Assembly (NCBI GenBank): GCA_964579295.1
Contig: CAZOGK010000010.1
Span: 49,710-113,709, forward strand
Direction of reading: 5' to 3'
DNA from: JAAYYY01 sp964579295
Lineage (GTDB): Bacteria > Chloroflexota > Anaerolineae > Promineifilales > Promineifilaceae
Length of the DNA: 64,000 nucleotides
Part shown: positions 1 to 8,180 of the stretch, in pieces
Layout of the letters: each line of letters begins with the position of its first letter
Position numbering within the stretch: the stretch's first letter is position 1
The notes under the pieces: model-generated
The model's database searches: none
Told to the model about the DNA's origin: nothing
Seen by the model: only the letters and a program-made list of their open reading frames with translations
Position numbers and translations under genes: made by a program

Positions 1-62
1 CGATTCCTCCGGCTCCTTAGGAACAGTTTTGCCGCCTTGTTTTCCCGGCAGGTTACTCGTGG

Positions 63-84
63 ACGGTTCCGGTACGCGAACCGT
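63..84 (+). promoter_or_regulatory. Hairpin in the pnp leader
   Basis: A perfect 7-base inverted repeat (ACGGTTC, 63-69; GAACCGT, 78-84) lies 44 bases before the pnp start. In other bacteria the pnp leader forms a stem that is cut and used for autoregulation; a similar role here is inference. Nothing else is recognisable in bases 1-62. Confidence 0.4.
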
Positions 85-128
85 GTTTCGGGTTGCCACA
101 CGGCTAGCAGGCGGCGGACGGAGGAAAA

Positions 129-2342
129 ATGTCTGAAGAAAGATCATTTACAACCACAGTCGGCAACCGTGAGGTTACCTTCGCCACCGGCCGGCTGGCC
201 GAGCAGGCGGGCGGCGCCATTACCATCCGTACCGGCGACAGCCTGCTGCTGGCAACGGCGACCATGGCGAAGAATGTACGGGAAGGGCTGGACTTCTTCC
301 CGCTCATGGTTGACTTTGAGGAAAAGCTGTATGCGGCCGGCCGCATTCCCGGCAGCTTCTTCCGCCGCGAGGGCCGGCCTTCGACCGATGCGATCCTCAT
401 TGATCGCCTTACCGATCGTCCGCTGCGCCCCCTCTTCCCCGACGGCATGCGCAACGAAGTACAGCTCATCATCACGGCGCTGTCGTCCGATAGCCTGCAC
501 CACCTGGACATCATGACCGTCAACGCTGCCAGCGCGGCGCTGCACATTTCCGACATCCCCTGGAACGGGCCTATCGGCGCCGTGCGCGTGGGCTACATCG
601 ACAATCAGCTGGTCATTGACCCCACCATCCCAGAGATGGAAACCAGCACGCTCGACCTGCGCCTTGCCGCAACCCGCGATGCCATCATCATGGTGGAAGC
701 AGGCGCCGACGAGGTTGACGAAAGCCTCCTCATCGAAGCGCTGGAGTTTGGTCACCAGGCCATCCAGTCCCTCATCGACATCCAGGAAGAGATGCGCGCC
801 GCCGTGGGCAAGGAAAAGGCGCAGATCGAGTATGCTGTGCGCGACGACGCGCTGGCCGAGCGCGTCCGCCAGCGCCTCGGCAATCGCATCAACGAGATCC
901 TGGTGGCTTACCCGGACAAAGAAGAGCGCAACGCGGCCATGGACGTGCTGCGTGAAGAGATCGTCGAGAGCTTCATGAGTGAAGGGGAGCTGGGCGAGGC
1001 AGAGCTGGTCGAGCCGCGCGCCGTGCGCGAGGTGATTGCCGACGAGCTAAAGAAAGCCGTGCGCAACCGCATCCTCTACGAAGGCGTGCGTCCCGATGGG
1101 CGCGCCTACGGCGACATCCGCGAGCTGAGCGCCGATACCACACTCAGCCCGCGCGCCCACGGCTCTGGCCTCTTCCAGCGCGGGCGCACCCAGGTGCTGT
1201 CCATTGCCACGTTGGGCACGCCGCGCGAAGCGCAGAAGCTGGATAACCTCTATCCGGAGGATACCCAGCGCTACATCCATCACTATAACTTCCCGCCCTT
1301 CTCCACCGGCGAGACCTGGTTCCTGCGCGGGCCGAAGCGCCGCGAGATTGGTCATGGCAAGCTGGCGGAAGTGGCGATTCTCTCTGTCCTACCCAACGAG
1401 GAGACCTTCCCCTACACGATCCGCGTCGTCTCCGAGGTGCTCTCGTCCAACGGCAGCACCAGTATGGGCAGCGTCTGCGCCTCCAGCCTGGCGCTGATGG
1501 ACGCGGGTGTGCCGCTGAAGACGGCCGTCGCCGGCGTCGCCATGGGTCTCGTCAAGGAAGGCGACCGCTACGCGGTGCTCTCCGATATTCAGGGCATGGA
1601 AGACCATCTGGGCGACATGGACTTCAAAGTGGCCGGCACCAAAGACGGCGTCACCGCGCTGCAGATGGATATTAAGATTGGCGGCCTCTCGCGCCAGATC
1701 ATGGCCGAAGCGCTGGCCCAGGCCCGCGAGGGACGGCTACACATCCTGGAGGCGATGAACGCCGTCATCAGCGAGCCGCGCGAGACGCTGAGCAAGTGGG
1801 CGCCGCGTATGGAGACGATCAAGATCGATCCCGACAAGATCGGCGCCATCATCGGCAAGGGCGGCAGCACCATCCGTGCTCTGGAAGAAGAGTACGAGGT
1901 CAGCATCGACATCCAGGATGACGGCACCGTCTTCGTCGCCGGCATTGACGGCGAGAAGACTGACGCCGCGCTGGAGCATATCGCCGCCATTACCAAAGGC
2001 CCTGAGCTGGGCGAAATCTACACCGGCAAGGTCGTCCGCATTGTCGATTTCGGCGCCTTCGTCGAGATCGTACCCGGCATCGACGGCATGGTGCACGTCT
2101 CGCAGCTTGCCAGCGAACGCGTCAACCGCGTGGAAGACGCCGTACACCTGGGCGACGAGATCATGGTCATGGTGACGGACATCGCCAACAACGGCGAGAA
2201 GATCCGACTCAGCCGCCAGGCCGTGCTCGACGGCTGGACGCTGGACGAAGCGCGCGCCAACGACAGCGCCATCGGCGGCGGTAACCGCAGCGGCGGCGGC
2301 CGGCGTGGCGGCGGGGGCGGCGACCGGCGTCGCCGCGGCTAA
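129..2342 (+). CDS. pnp: Polyribonucleotide nucleotidyltransferase (PNPase)
   Basis: This is the phosphorolytic 3'-5' exoribonuclease of RNA turnover, a cytoplasmic trimer and usual degradosome partner. At 737 residues it is family-typical. Two RNase PH domains are joined by a helical linker. The second one carries the active-site region around residues 498-517 (FKVAGTKDG then QMDIK). A KH domain with IIGKGG lies near 575 and an S1 domain (GKVVRIVDFGAFVE) near 635-700. The C-terminus is a Gly/Arg-rich tail of about 25 residues, which probably adds RNA contacts. GGAGG four bases upstream fixes the ATG. The gene ends at a strong terminator. Confidence 0.98.
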   Translation: MSEERSFTTTVGNREVTFATGRLAEQAGGAITIRTGDSLLLATATMAKNVREGLDFFPLMVDFEEKLYAAGRIPGSFFRREGRPSTDAILIDRLTDRPLRPLFPDGMRNEVQLIITALSSDSLHHLDIMTVNAASAALHISDIPWNGPIGAVRVGYIDNQLVIDPTIPEMETSTLDLRLAATRDAIIMVEAGADEVDESLLIEALEFGHQAIQSLIDIQEEMRAAVGKEKAQIEYAVRDDALAERVRQRLGNRINEILVAYPDKEERNAAMDVLREEIVESFMSEGELGEAELVEPRAVREVIADELKKAVRNRILYEGVRPDGRAYGDIRELSADTTLSPRAHGSGLFQRGRTQVLSIATLGTPREAQKLDNLYPEDTQRYIHHYNFPPFSTGETWFLRGPKRREIGHGKLAEVAILSVLPNEETFPYTIRVVSEVLSSNGSTSMGSVCASSLALMDAGVPLKTAVAGVAMGLVKEGDRYAVLSDIQGMEDHLGDMDFKVAGTKDGVTALQMDIKIGGLSRQIMAEALAQAREGRLHILEAMNAVISEPRETLSKWAPRMETIKIDPDKIGAIIGKGGSTIRALEEEYEVSIDIQDDGTVFVAGIDGEKTDAALEHIAAITKGPELGEIYTGKVVRIVDFGAFVEIVPGIDGMVHVSQLASERVNRVEDAVHLGDEIMVMVTDIANNGEKIRLSRQAVLDGWTLDEARANDSAIGGGNRSGGGRRGGGGGDRRRRG

Positions 2343-2374
2343 ACGCTGCGCCTAACTAGGTAGATAGACAAACA

Positions 2375-2409
2375 ACAGGCCCCGGCGAACCGGGGCCTGT
2401 TTTATTTTC
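2375..2409. terminator. Bidirectional intrinsic terminator between pnp and the liv operon
   Basis: A perfect 12-bp stem (2375-2386 with 2391-2402) has a CGAA loop and is followed by TTTTATTTT on the plus strand. On the minus strand the stem is followed by a TTTGTTTG run, so it can also end the leftward operon that stops at 2415. Confidence 0.93.
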
Positions 2410-2414
2410 GGGAC

Positions 2415-3638
2415 TCACTCCCAGCTTCTTTCGTCCACCATGCCGCGTGCACCGGGCGCTATCACCTCCGGCCCGACGAACTGCACCTCGTCCGCCTTCA
2501 CCAGGCAAAGCTGGCGGACAGCCTCGCCAATGCGCGCCGCCAGCTCCTCCGTGCCAGCATTTCCCTCCGCCAGGGCCACGCGCACGATAAACTGGTCACG
2601 CCCGCCCGTCCTGGTCACGGCGCCCTGCACCGCCCCTGCCGGCGCTACCTGCGCCACGGCAAAACGCAGCTGGTTGGGATGGACGAACATGCCCCGCACC
2701 TTGACCGCTTCGCCGCTGCGCCCGACCAGAATGATCGTGCGCTCCTCCTGACGGCTGCGACCGGGGGCCGGGTCGCCGTTAATCGCCATGTCGCCTGTGC
2801 CCAGCCGCAGCAGTGGATAGGCCGGATTGAGCAAGGTGACGACCACTTCCCCCGGCTGTCCGGCCCCGACCACCTGGCCGGTCTCCGGATCGACAATCTC
2901 TACAATCGGCTCAGGCAGCAGCGCCATCGCCAGCCCCGGCGCGGTGCTGATAGCCAGAATGCCCAGCTCGGCGGTGCCGTAAGCGTTGCACACCTGAATG
3001 CCATAGTCGCCCGTCAGCCGCTCCCTCAGGCTCGGCGGCAGCGGCTCGGCCGTAACAAACGCCTTCTCCAGGCGGAAGTTGTCGCGGAAGGGGCCGCCGC
3101 GTTCCTCAGCTTTCTCGATCAGGTGCAGCAAGAAGCTTGGCGTGCCCACGTAGCCGGTCACGCCCAGGTCGGCCAGCAGCTTGAGCTGCAGGTCACTGTT
3201 GCCCACACCTCCGGGCGCTACCGTGCAGCCCAGCCGCACCAGCGCCTCGTCCAGCAGCAGGCCAGCAGGCACCAGGTGATAAGAAAGTGTATTAAGGACG
3301 GTATCGCCCGGCCCAAAGCCGCCCTGCTCCAGCGCCAATTCGGCCATGCGCCGCAGCGTATCGTCGTCTCCGGCATCGACCTCGTAGATTGGGCCCGGCG
3401 AGAGAAAGATATGGCGCACTTCATCACGGGGCACGCCGAGCATGCCGCCAAACGGGGGGTCGGCCTGCTGCCGCGCAACCACTTCATCCTTGGCCAGCAC
3501 CGGTAGGCGCTGCAGGTCGGCAACGCTTTTGATGTCGCCCGGCGTCAGTCCGGCCTCGTCAAACCGAGCGCGCACGGCTGGCGCGCGCTCATAGGCGCTG
3601 GCGACAAGCGCGCGCAGCCTCTCGTCAATACTGTTCAT
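2415..3638 (-). CDS. PaaK-like adenylate-forming protein with a degenerate P-loop
   Basis: The 407-residue protein aligns by eye with the phenylacetate-CoA ligase family. Core motifs are NAYGTAELG, the Asp motif LRLGTGD and the C-terminal hinge GRSGEAVKVRG followed by FVHPNQL. The Ser/Thr/Gly-rich ATP-binding loop expected near residue 85 (SSGTTG type) is replaced by FLSPGPIYEV. Ligase activity is therefore uncertain, and a specialised or regulatory role is possible. The ATG at 3638 is chosen because AAGGA lies six bases upstream; an in-frame ATG 51 bases earlier lacks one. It is the last gene of the liv operon, 10 bases after livF. Confidence 0.8.
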   Translation of the reverse strand: MNSIDERLRALVASAYERAPAVRARFDEAGLTPGDIKSVADLQRLPVLAKDEVVARQQADPPFGGMLGVPRDEVRHIFLSPGPIYEVDAGDDDTLRRMAELALEQGGFGPGDTVLNTLSYHLVPAGLLLDEALVRLGCTVAPGGVGNSDLQLKLLADLGVTGYVGTPSFLLHLIEKAEERGGPFRDNFRLEKAFVTAEPLPPSLRERLTGDYGIQVCNAYGTAELGILAISTAPGLAMALLPEPIVEIVDPETGQVVGAGQPGEVVVTLLNPAYPLLRLGTGDMAINGDPAPGRSRQEERTIILVGRSGEAVKVRGMFVHPNQLRFAVAQVAPAGAVQGAVTRTGGRDQFIVRVALAEGNAGTEELAARIGEAVRQLCLVKADEVQFVGPEVIAPGARGMVDERSWE

Positions 3639-3648
3639 CTTCGATCCT

Positions 3649-4446
3649 TTATCCCAGCCACCGCTTCCGCCGCCGATAATGTTTGACATCGCGATAGCTC
3701 TTGCGCTCGCCCACCTGTGTCAGCCCCAGGTAGAATTCCTTGATATCGGCATTCTGCGCCAGCTGTTCCGCCGGGCCGTCCAGAACAATCCGTCCGGTCT
3801 CCATGACGTAGGCATAGTCGGCCGCGCCCAGGGCCACGTGCGCATTTTGCTCGACCAGGAGAATTGAGACGCCACGCTCGGCGTTGAAGCGCCGGATGTT
3901 CTCAAATATCTCGTGCACCAGCATCGGCGCCAGCCCCAGCGACGGCTCGTCCAGCAGCATCAGCCTCGGGCGCGCCATGATCGCCCGGCCAATGACCACC
4001 ATTTGCTGCTCGCCGCCGGAGAGATAGCCGCTGGTCTTACGGCGCAGCTTCGTCAGATGGGGGAACAGGTCGTAGACGATCTCCAGATCGTCACGGATGG
4101 CCGCCATCCCATCGCGCCGGAAGAGAGAGCCGCTCAACAGATTCTCTTCCACCGTCAGGTGCTCGAAGAGCGGGCGTCCCTCCAGCACCTGCACGATGCC
4201 ACGGCGCACAATTGCGTCGGGCAGCAGCGTCTGGATAGTCTCGCCGGCGAACGTGATACTGCCGCGCGTGACCTCACCCTGCTGCGTGCGCAACAGGCCC
4301 GAGATGGCCTTGAGGGTAGTCGACTTGCCGGCCCCATTGGCGCCGAGCAGAGCCACGATCTGCCCTTCGTCCACCTTCAACGAAACGCCGCGCAGCACCA
4401 GGATAACGTCGCTATAGACGACTTCGATGTTGTTGAGTTCGAGCAT
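3649..4446 (-). CDS. livF: Branched-chain amino acid-type ABC transporter, ATP-binding protein LivF
   Basis: This is one of the two ATPases of a HAAT-family importer. Walker A is GANGAGKST near residue 35, the signature is LSGGEQQM, Walker B is LMLLDEPSLGLAP and the switch His lies in LLVEQNAH. At 265 residues it is slightly longer than usual because of a basic C-terminal tail (KHYRRRKRWLG). The substrate cannot be read from this subunit. With two acyl-CoA ligase-like genes in the same operon, a carboxylic acid other than a branched-chain amino acid is plausible. Confidence 0.9.
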   Translation of the reverse strand: MLELNNIEVVYSDVILVLRGVSLKVDEGQIVALLGANGAGKSTTLKAISGLLRTQQGEVTRGSITFAGETIQTLLPDAIVRRGIVQVLEGRPLFEHLTVEENLLSGSLFRRDGMAAIRDDLEIVYDLFPHLTKLRRKTSGYLSGGEQQMVVIGRAIMARPRLMLLDEPSLGLAPMLVHEIFENIRRFNAERGVSILLVEQNAHVALGAADYAYVMETGRIVLDGPAEQLAQNADIKEFYLGLTQVGERKSYRDVKHYRRRKRWLG

Positions 4447-4462
4447 TTACCTTCCCGGCGGC

Positions 4463-4508
4463 GCCGGCGGGAGGCGCGCCGCTGCCGGCAGCGCGCCTCC
4501 GCGCCGGA
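4463..4508 (-). other. GC-rich intercistronic hairpin between the binding-protein gene and livF
   Basis: Ten-base arms (4470-4479 with 4491-4500) are extended by further GC pairing outside them, between the binding-protein stop and the livF start. There is no T-tract on the minus strand, so it is not a standard terminator. Such stems commonly protect the 3' end of binding-protein mRNA and give that protein excess over the ATPase; this role is inferred. Confidence 0.55.
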
Positions 4509-4523
4509 TCTGGTTATCTGTGA

Positions 4524-6011
4524 TTACTCTGCCGGCCGCATATCGGGCAGCTCGAAGAAGTCTTCGACGACGACAAATTCCACGGTACCATCGACGACCT
4601 GCGCCTGGCGAATCTGGGCCACGCGCGGCGCCCGGTTCTCGCCCTGAACGTCAAACTCATACAGGCCCGAGGCGCTGACCGTGCCCATCTCCTTGAAGGC
4701 ATCAAAGAAAGCATCACCACTCAGGTTTTCAAAGCCGTTGTCCATGATCGCTTTCTCGATGACCTCGGCAATGCCGAAGATAGAGCCGAAGCTGAGCAGG
4801 TAGCCGACGGCCCGGTCGGCCTCCGGGTAGTCGCCCTCCTCGAAGTATTGCAGCGCCAGCTCAACGCCCGGCGCGTCGGTATCGTTCCACCAGAGATAGG
4901 GGAAGACGCCATAGTAGCCCTCGGCCAGCGTGGCGTCGCCGAGGAAGGTGAGCACGTCGGTGTTCATCGCCCAGTTCACGGCGCCGACCACCACCGAATC
5001 CCACAGCGCTAGAGCGCGCAGCGTGCCGATCACCTGCGCGGGCCCGAAGCCGAGCGACTGGATGTAGATGACATTGGCGCCGCCCAGCACCAGATTCTGC
5101 AGCTGCCCGGTCACGTCCGCCGTCGGGCTCACTGGCTGCGTCTCCAGCGGCAGCAGGGTCACGCCGATTTCGTCGGCAAAGGCCTGCGTCTCCGGCGTGA
5201 TCGCTCCGGCGCCGAAGCTGCCTTCCCAGCCAATCACGCCCACGACAATGTCATCGCCGGCGCCTTCAGGCCTGATGTCAGCCCAGTTGTCCGACGTCCA
5301 CTGCAGGAAGCCGGCAAACTGATCGGAGTAGATGGGCGCAACGCCAACCGTCCAGCCGTCGCGCGGCACGTAGAACGACTCCGACTCTAAGCCGGCGGCG
5401 ATGTTGACGATATGATCTTCGTTGACGCGCTCCTTGAGTACGACGGTGGCCGGGCTGGCATAGGTGAGGACAAACATGGGAGTGGGCGAGGCAGCGCGGT
5501 TTTCCTCGTACGCTGCCAGCTCCTGCTCCGGATCGTATTGCGTGTCTTTGAGATCTATCTCGATCGTCGCGCCGCAGATGCCGCCGCTCTCGTTAATCGC
5601 CCGCACCGCGTCGTTGGTGCCATTGATGAATGAAGGGCCGAGGATCGTCGCCAGCGGGCCTGTTAGGCCAGCCTGCTGGTAAAAGACAATCGTCTCGCCC
5701 TCGTAGCTCTCGTCACAGCCGTCAAATACTGTGCGGATACCGCCAGTCTCAGCCGGCGCTTCGGCGGTAGGCGTGGGCTCCTCCTCTTCCGGCTCTTCGG
5801 TCGGTTCCTCTTCCATAGCCTCGGTTGGCTCGGCGGTCGGCTCCTCCACGACCTCAGTCGGCTCTTCGGTCGGCGCTTCGGTCGGCTCGGGTGTCGGCTC
5901 GGCGACGTCCTCCACCGCGGTCGTCGGCTCCGGTGTCTCGGCTCCGCCGCAGGCGGCCAGCGCCAGCCCCAGAACCAAGACCAGCAACAGTTGTAGTACC
6001 ACTTTTTTCAT
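4524..6011 (-). CDS. Substrate-binding lipoprotein of the liv-type ABC importer
   Basis: The 495-residue protein is a periplasmic-binding-fold type I receptor of the LivK/Leu-Ile-Val class. It starts with a lipoprotein signal peptide (lipobox LAAC, Cys21) for membrane anchoring. Residues of about 24-85 are a low-complexity Pro-Thr-Glu linker. The ligand-binding region then begins at about ETIVFYQQAG and includes AAYEENRAASPTP and VGVIGWEGSFG. A linker of this kind is typical of Chloroflexota surface lipoproteins. The start is at 6011, with AAGGAG upstream. The ligand is not deducible; neighbours suggest an organic or aromatic acid. Confidence 0.88.
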   Translation of the reverse strand: MKKVVLQLLLVLVLGLALAACGGAETPEPTTAVEDVAEPTPEPTEAPTEEPTEVVEEPTAEPTEAMEEEPTEEPEEEEPTPTAEAPAETGGIRTVFDGCDESYEGETIVFYQQAGLTGPLATILGPSFINGTNDAVRAINESGGICGATIEIDLKDTQYDPEQELAAYEENRAASPTPMFVLTYASPATVVLKERVNEDHIVNIAAGLESESFYVPRDGWTVGVAPIYSDQFAGFLQWTSDNWADIRPEGAGDDIVVGVIGWEGSFGAGAITPETQAFADEIGVTLLPLETQPVSPTADVTGQLQNLVLGGANVIYIQSLGFGPAQVIGTLRALALWDSVVVGAVNWAMNTDVLTFLGDATLAEGYYGVFPYLWWNDTDAPGVELALQYFEEGDYPEADRAVGYLLSFGSIFGIAEVIEKAIMDNGFENLSGDAFFDAFKEMGTVSASGLYEFDVQGENRAPRVAQIRQAQVVDGTVEFVVVEDFFELPDMRPAE

Positions 6012-6142
6012 CGCTTCTTCTCCTTCTTCTTTTGCAGAACCTTCAGCCAAACACAGTCACACACTGGAGTCACGTCGAAGGGTATCCGCCAGCTACAGTC
6101 ATCGTTCCTCCGGAATGCACCTCCTTTCCCTGATTGCCTACC

Positions 6143-7210
6143 CTAGCGAGAAAACGGACGCAGGCGCCAGCTGGCCTTGAAGAGCTGCCAGCGATGGGCC
6201 AGGCCTCGCGGCTCGAAAATGAGAAACAGCATCAGGACGAGGCCGAAAAATATAGGACGGAAGGATGTCAGCAAGCTGGCCGCTTGGTTGGGAAAGATAC
6301 CTGCCAGCTCGCGGCCCACGACGTTCGCCAGATCTTCCAGCAGCACGACCGTGACGGCGCCAAAGAAGGGGCCAAGATTTGAGCCCAGGCCGCCAATGAC
6401 CAGCATGCCCAGTAAGATAATCGATTCGTTCAGATTATAGCCAAGCTCGGTGCCCACCGTGCGCTGATAGTGGGCGCGCATGGCGCCGGCCACGCCTGCC
6501 AGCGCCGCGGCGATAAAGAAGGCGCGCAGCTTGTAGCCGAACAGATTCACGCCGAGCAGCTCCGCCGCCAGATCGTTGTCACGGATGGCGACGAAGGCGC
6601 GCCCCAGCCGCGTGCGGGTAATGTTCATCGTGAGCGCGGTCGTGATGGCGACGATTACCAGCGAGATGACGAGATAGCGCGGCCCGCTGTTAAACAAATA
6701 GGAGCCAACTTGCGGAACCGGCACGGCGATCCGCCCTGAAGTGCCGCCCAGAAAATCGGGGAAGAGATAGCGGGTGACCCAGGGGATGATGAACTGCGCG
6801 GCCAGCGTCGCCATTGCCAGGTAAAAGCCCTTCACCCGCAGCGACGGCAGGCCGAAGATGAGACCGCTGAGCCCGGTGCCCACGGCCACAACGGGCAGCG
6901 CCAGGAACATCGATATTCCCGCTCTCTCTACCAGTAGCGCTGACAGATAGCCGCCGACCAGCATAAAGGCAGCCTGCCCCAGCGATATCTGGCCCGTGTA
7001 GCCGGTGAGAATGTTCAAGCCCTGCAGGGCGACGATCAGATAAGCCAGCCGGTTGACTGTACTGACAATATAGGCTGACCCCCACAGGGGAATGGACGCG
7101 ATCAGGGCAATCCCCAGCGCCAGCACGACCCACTGCCAGTTCTGGCGGATAACGGCCTTATCCTGCTCATAACTGCGGTCGAAATCCCCGGCCGGTCTCA
7201 GCACAGCCAT
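6143..7210 (-). CDS. livM: LivM-like permease of the ABC importer
   Basis: The 355-residue multi-helix inner-membrane permease pairs with LivH to form the translocation channel. The family hallmark lies near residues 70-85 (NILTGYTGQISLGQAAFM). The ATPase-contacting loop follows (GRAFVAIRDNDLAAELLGVN), then VAGAMRAHY. The N-terminus before the first helix, about 26 residues, is hydrophilic. The start has AAGGAG eight bases upstream. It lies 40 bases after livH and 131 bases before the binding-protein gene. Confidence 0.92.
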   Translation of the reverse strand: MAVLRPAGDFDRSYEQDKAVIRQNWQWVVLALGIALIASIPLWGSAYIVSTVNRLAYLIVALQGLNILTGYTGQISLGQAAFMLVGGYLSALLVERAGISMFLALPVVAVGTGLSGLIFGLPSLRVKGFYLAMATLAAQFIIPWVTRYLFPDFLGGTSGRIAVPVPQVGSYLFNSGPRYLVISLVIVAITTALTMNITRTRLGRAFVAIRDNDLAAELLGVNLFGYKLRAFFIAAALAGVAGAMRAHYQRTVGTELGYNLNESIILLGMLVIGGLGSNLGPFFGAVTVVLLEDLANVVGRELAGIFPNQAASLLTSFRPIFFGLVLMLFLIFEPRGLAHRWQLFKASWRLRPFSR

Positions 7211-7250
7211 AGCGACATCTCCTTAGCCGTAACGCCGGTCATAAGCTCGC

Positions 7251-8180
7251 TCATACACGCTCAATTCGCTTCTGGCCGAACAGGCCCTCGGGCCGGATCA
7301 CCAGCACCAGCAGCAACAGCACGTAGGGAGCAATCTCCGCCGAGTTGCGCACCTCGATCATGGTCGAGGCCTGTACCAGCGCCTGCACCAGCCCAACGAT
7401 CACCCCGCCGGCAATCGCGCCGGGCAGCGAATCGAGCCCGCCCAGCAAGATCGCCGGGAAGGCGACCAGCGCCACCGTCGAGAGGCTGAGGCTGGCGCCA
7501 GTGAGGCTGGCCAGCAGCACGCCGCCCAGCGTCGCCACGACCCCGGCCGCCGCCCAGGAGAGGCCAAAGACACGCGAGACGCGGATGCCCACGCTGCGGG
7601 CGACTTCGTGGTTTTCCGAGGTGGCGCGCATCGCCAGGCCGGTGCGCGTGCGCTGGAAGAGCAGGATGAGCAGGCCGGCCGCCAGAATTGAGACAACAAA
7701 AGCGGCTACCAGGGTCTTCTTGAGGATGATCGTATCGTTGAACGCTCCCGGAAATGGAACGCGGAAGACGTCGCTTTGCGAGAAGGGCGCGGGGAAGTTC
7801 TGCTTGGGCTGCACGCCAAAGAAGATACTGGTCACCCCTTCCAGCAGGAGGGCCAGCCCCAGCGTCATCAGCACAATCGCCAGCAGCGGTTGTCCGGTCA
7901 TCGGCCGCAGCGCCAGCCGCTCGATCACCAGTCCAAGCAGGCCGGAGAGTACCAAGGCTACCCCCAGCGCCGCCCAGAAGGGCAGTTGAAATAGCTCGCT
8001 GCCGCTGCCGCCGGCAAACCACCAGGTGAAATAGGCGCCAAGCATCACCATATGGCCGTGGGCAAAGTTGAAAACTTCCGACGCCTTGAAAATCATGACG
8101 ATGCCCAGGGCGATCAGGGCAATGATGCCCCCGTTGAGGACACCCGTGACAATCTGCTGCGGTACAAGCGGCCAATTCAT
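7251..8180 (-). CDS. livH: LivH-like permease of the ABC importer
   Basis: The 309-residue hydrophobic permease has about eight helices. Family signatures are GGIIALIALGIVMIFKASEV with FNFAHGHMVMLGAY near residues 18-50, the EAA-like loop FQRTRTGLAMRATSEN near 180, and GGLDSLPGAIAGG near 245. Its ATG overlaps the stop of the upstream acyl-CoA synthetase in an ATGA junction, so the two are translationally coupled. Confidence 0.93.
   Translation of the reverse strand: MNWPLVPQQIVTGVLNGGIIALIALGIVMIFKASEVFNFAHGHMVMLGAYFTWWFAGGSGSELFQLPFWAALGVALVLSGLLGLVIERLALRPMTGQPLLAIVLMTLGLALLLEGVTSIFFGVQPKQNFPAPFSQSDVFRVPFPGAFNDTIILKKTLVAAFVVSILAAGLLILLFQRTRTGLAMRATSENHEVARSVGIRVSRVFGLSWAAAGVVATLGGVLLASLTGASLSLSTVALVAFPAILLGGLDSLPGAIAGGVIVGLVQALVQASTMIEVRNSAEIAPYVLLLLVLVIRPEGLFGQKRIERV

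Noticed and set aside
144..755. 203-codon minus-strand frame opposite pnp
   Set aside because: It lies wholly inside pnp, has no ribosome site and no recognisable domain; it is a byproduct of high GC.
2679..3506. 275-codon plus-strand frame opposite the PaaK-like gene
   Set aside because: Its product is His/Gln/Arg-rich, matches no family, and mirrors the codon pattern of the intact gene on the other strand.
5760..5940. Repeat-like tract that could be read as a tandem DNA repeat
   Set aside because: It encodes the Pro-Thr-Glu linker of the binding lipoprotein; the repetition is at protein level and imperfect.
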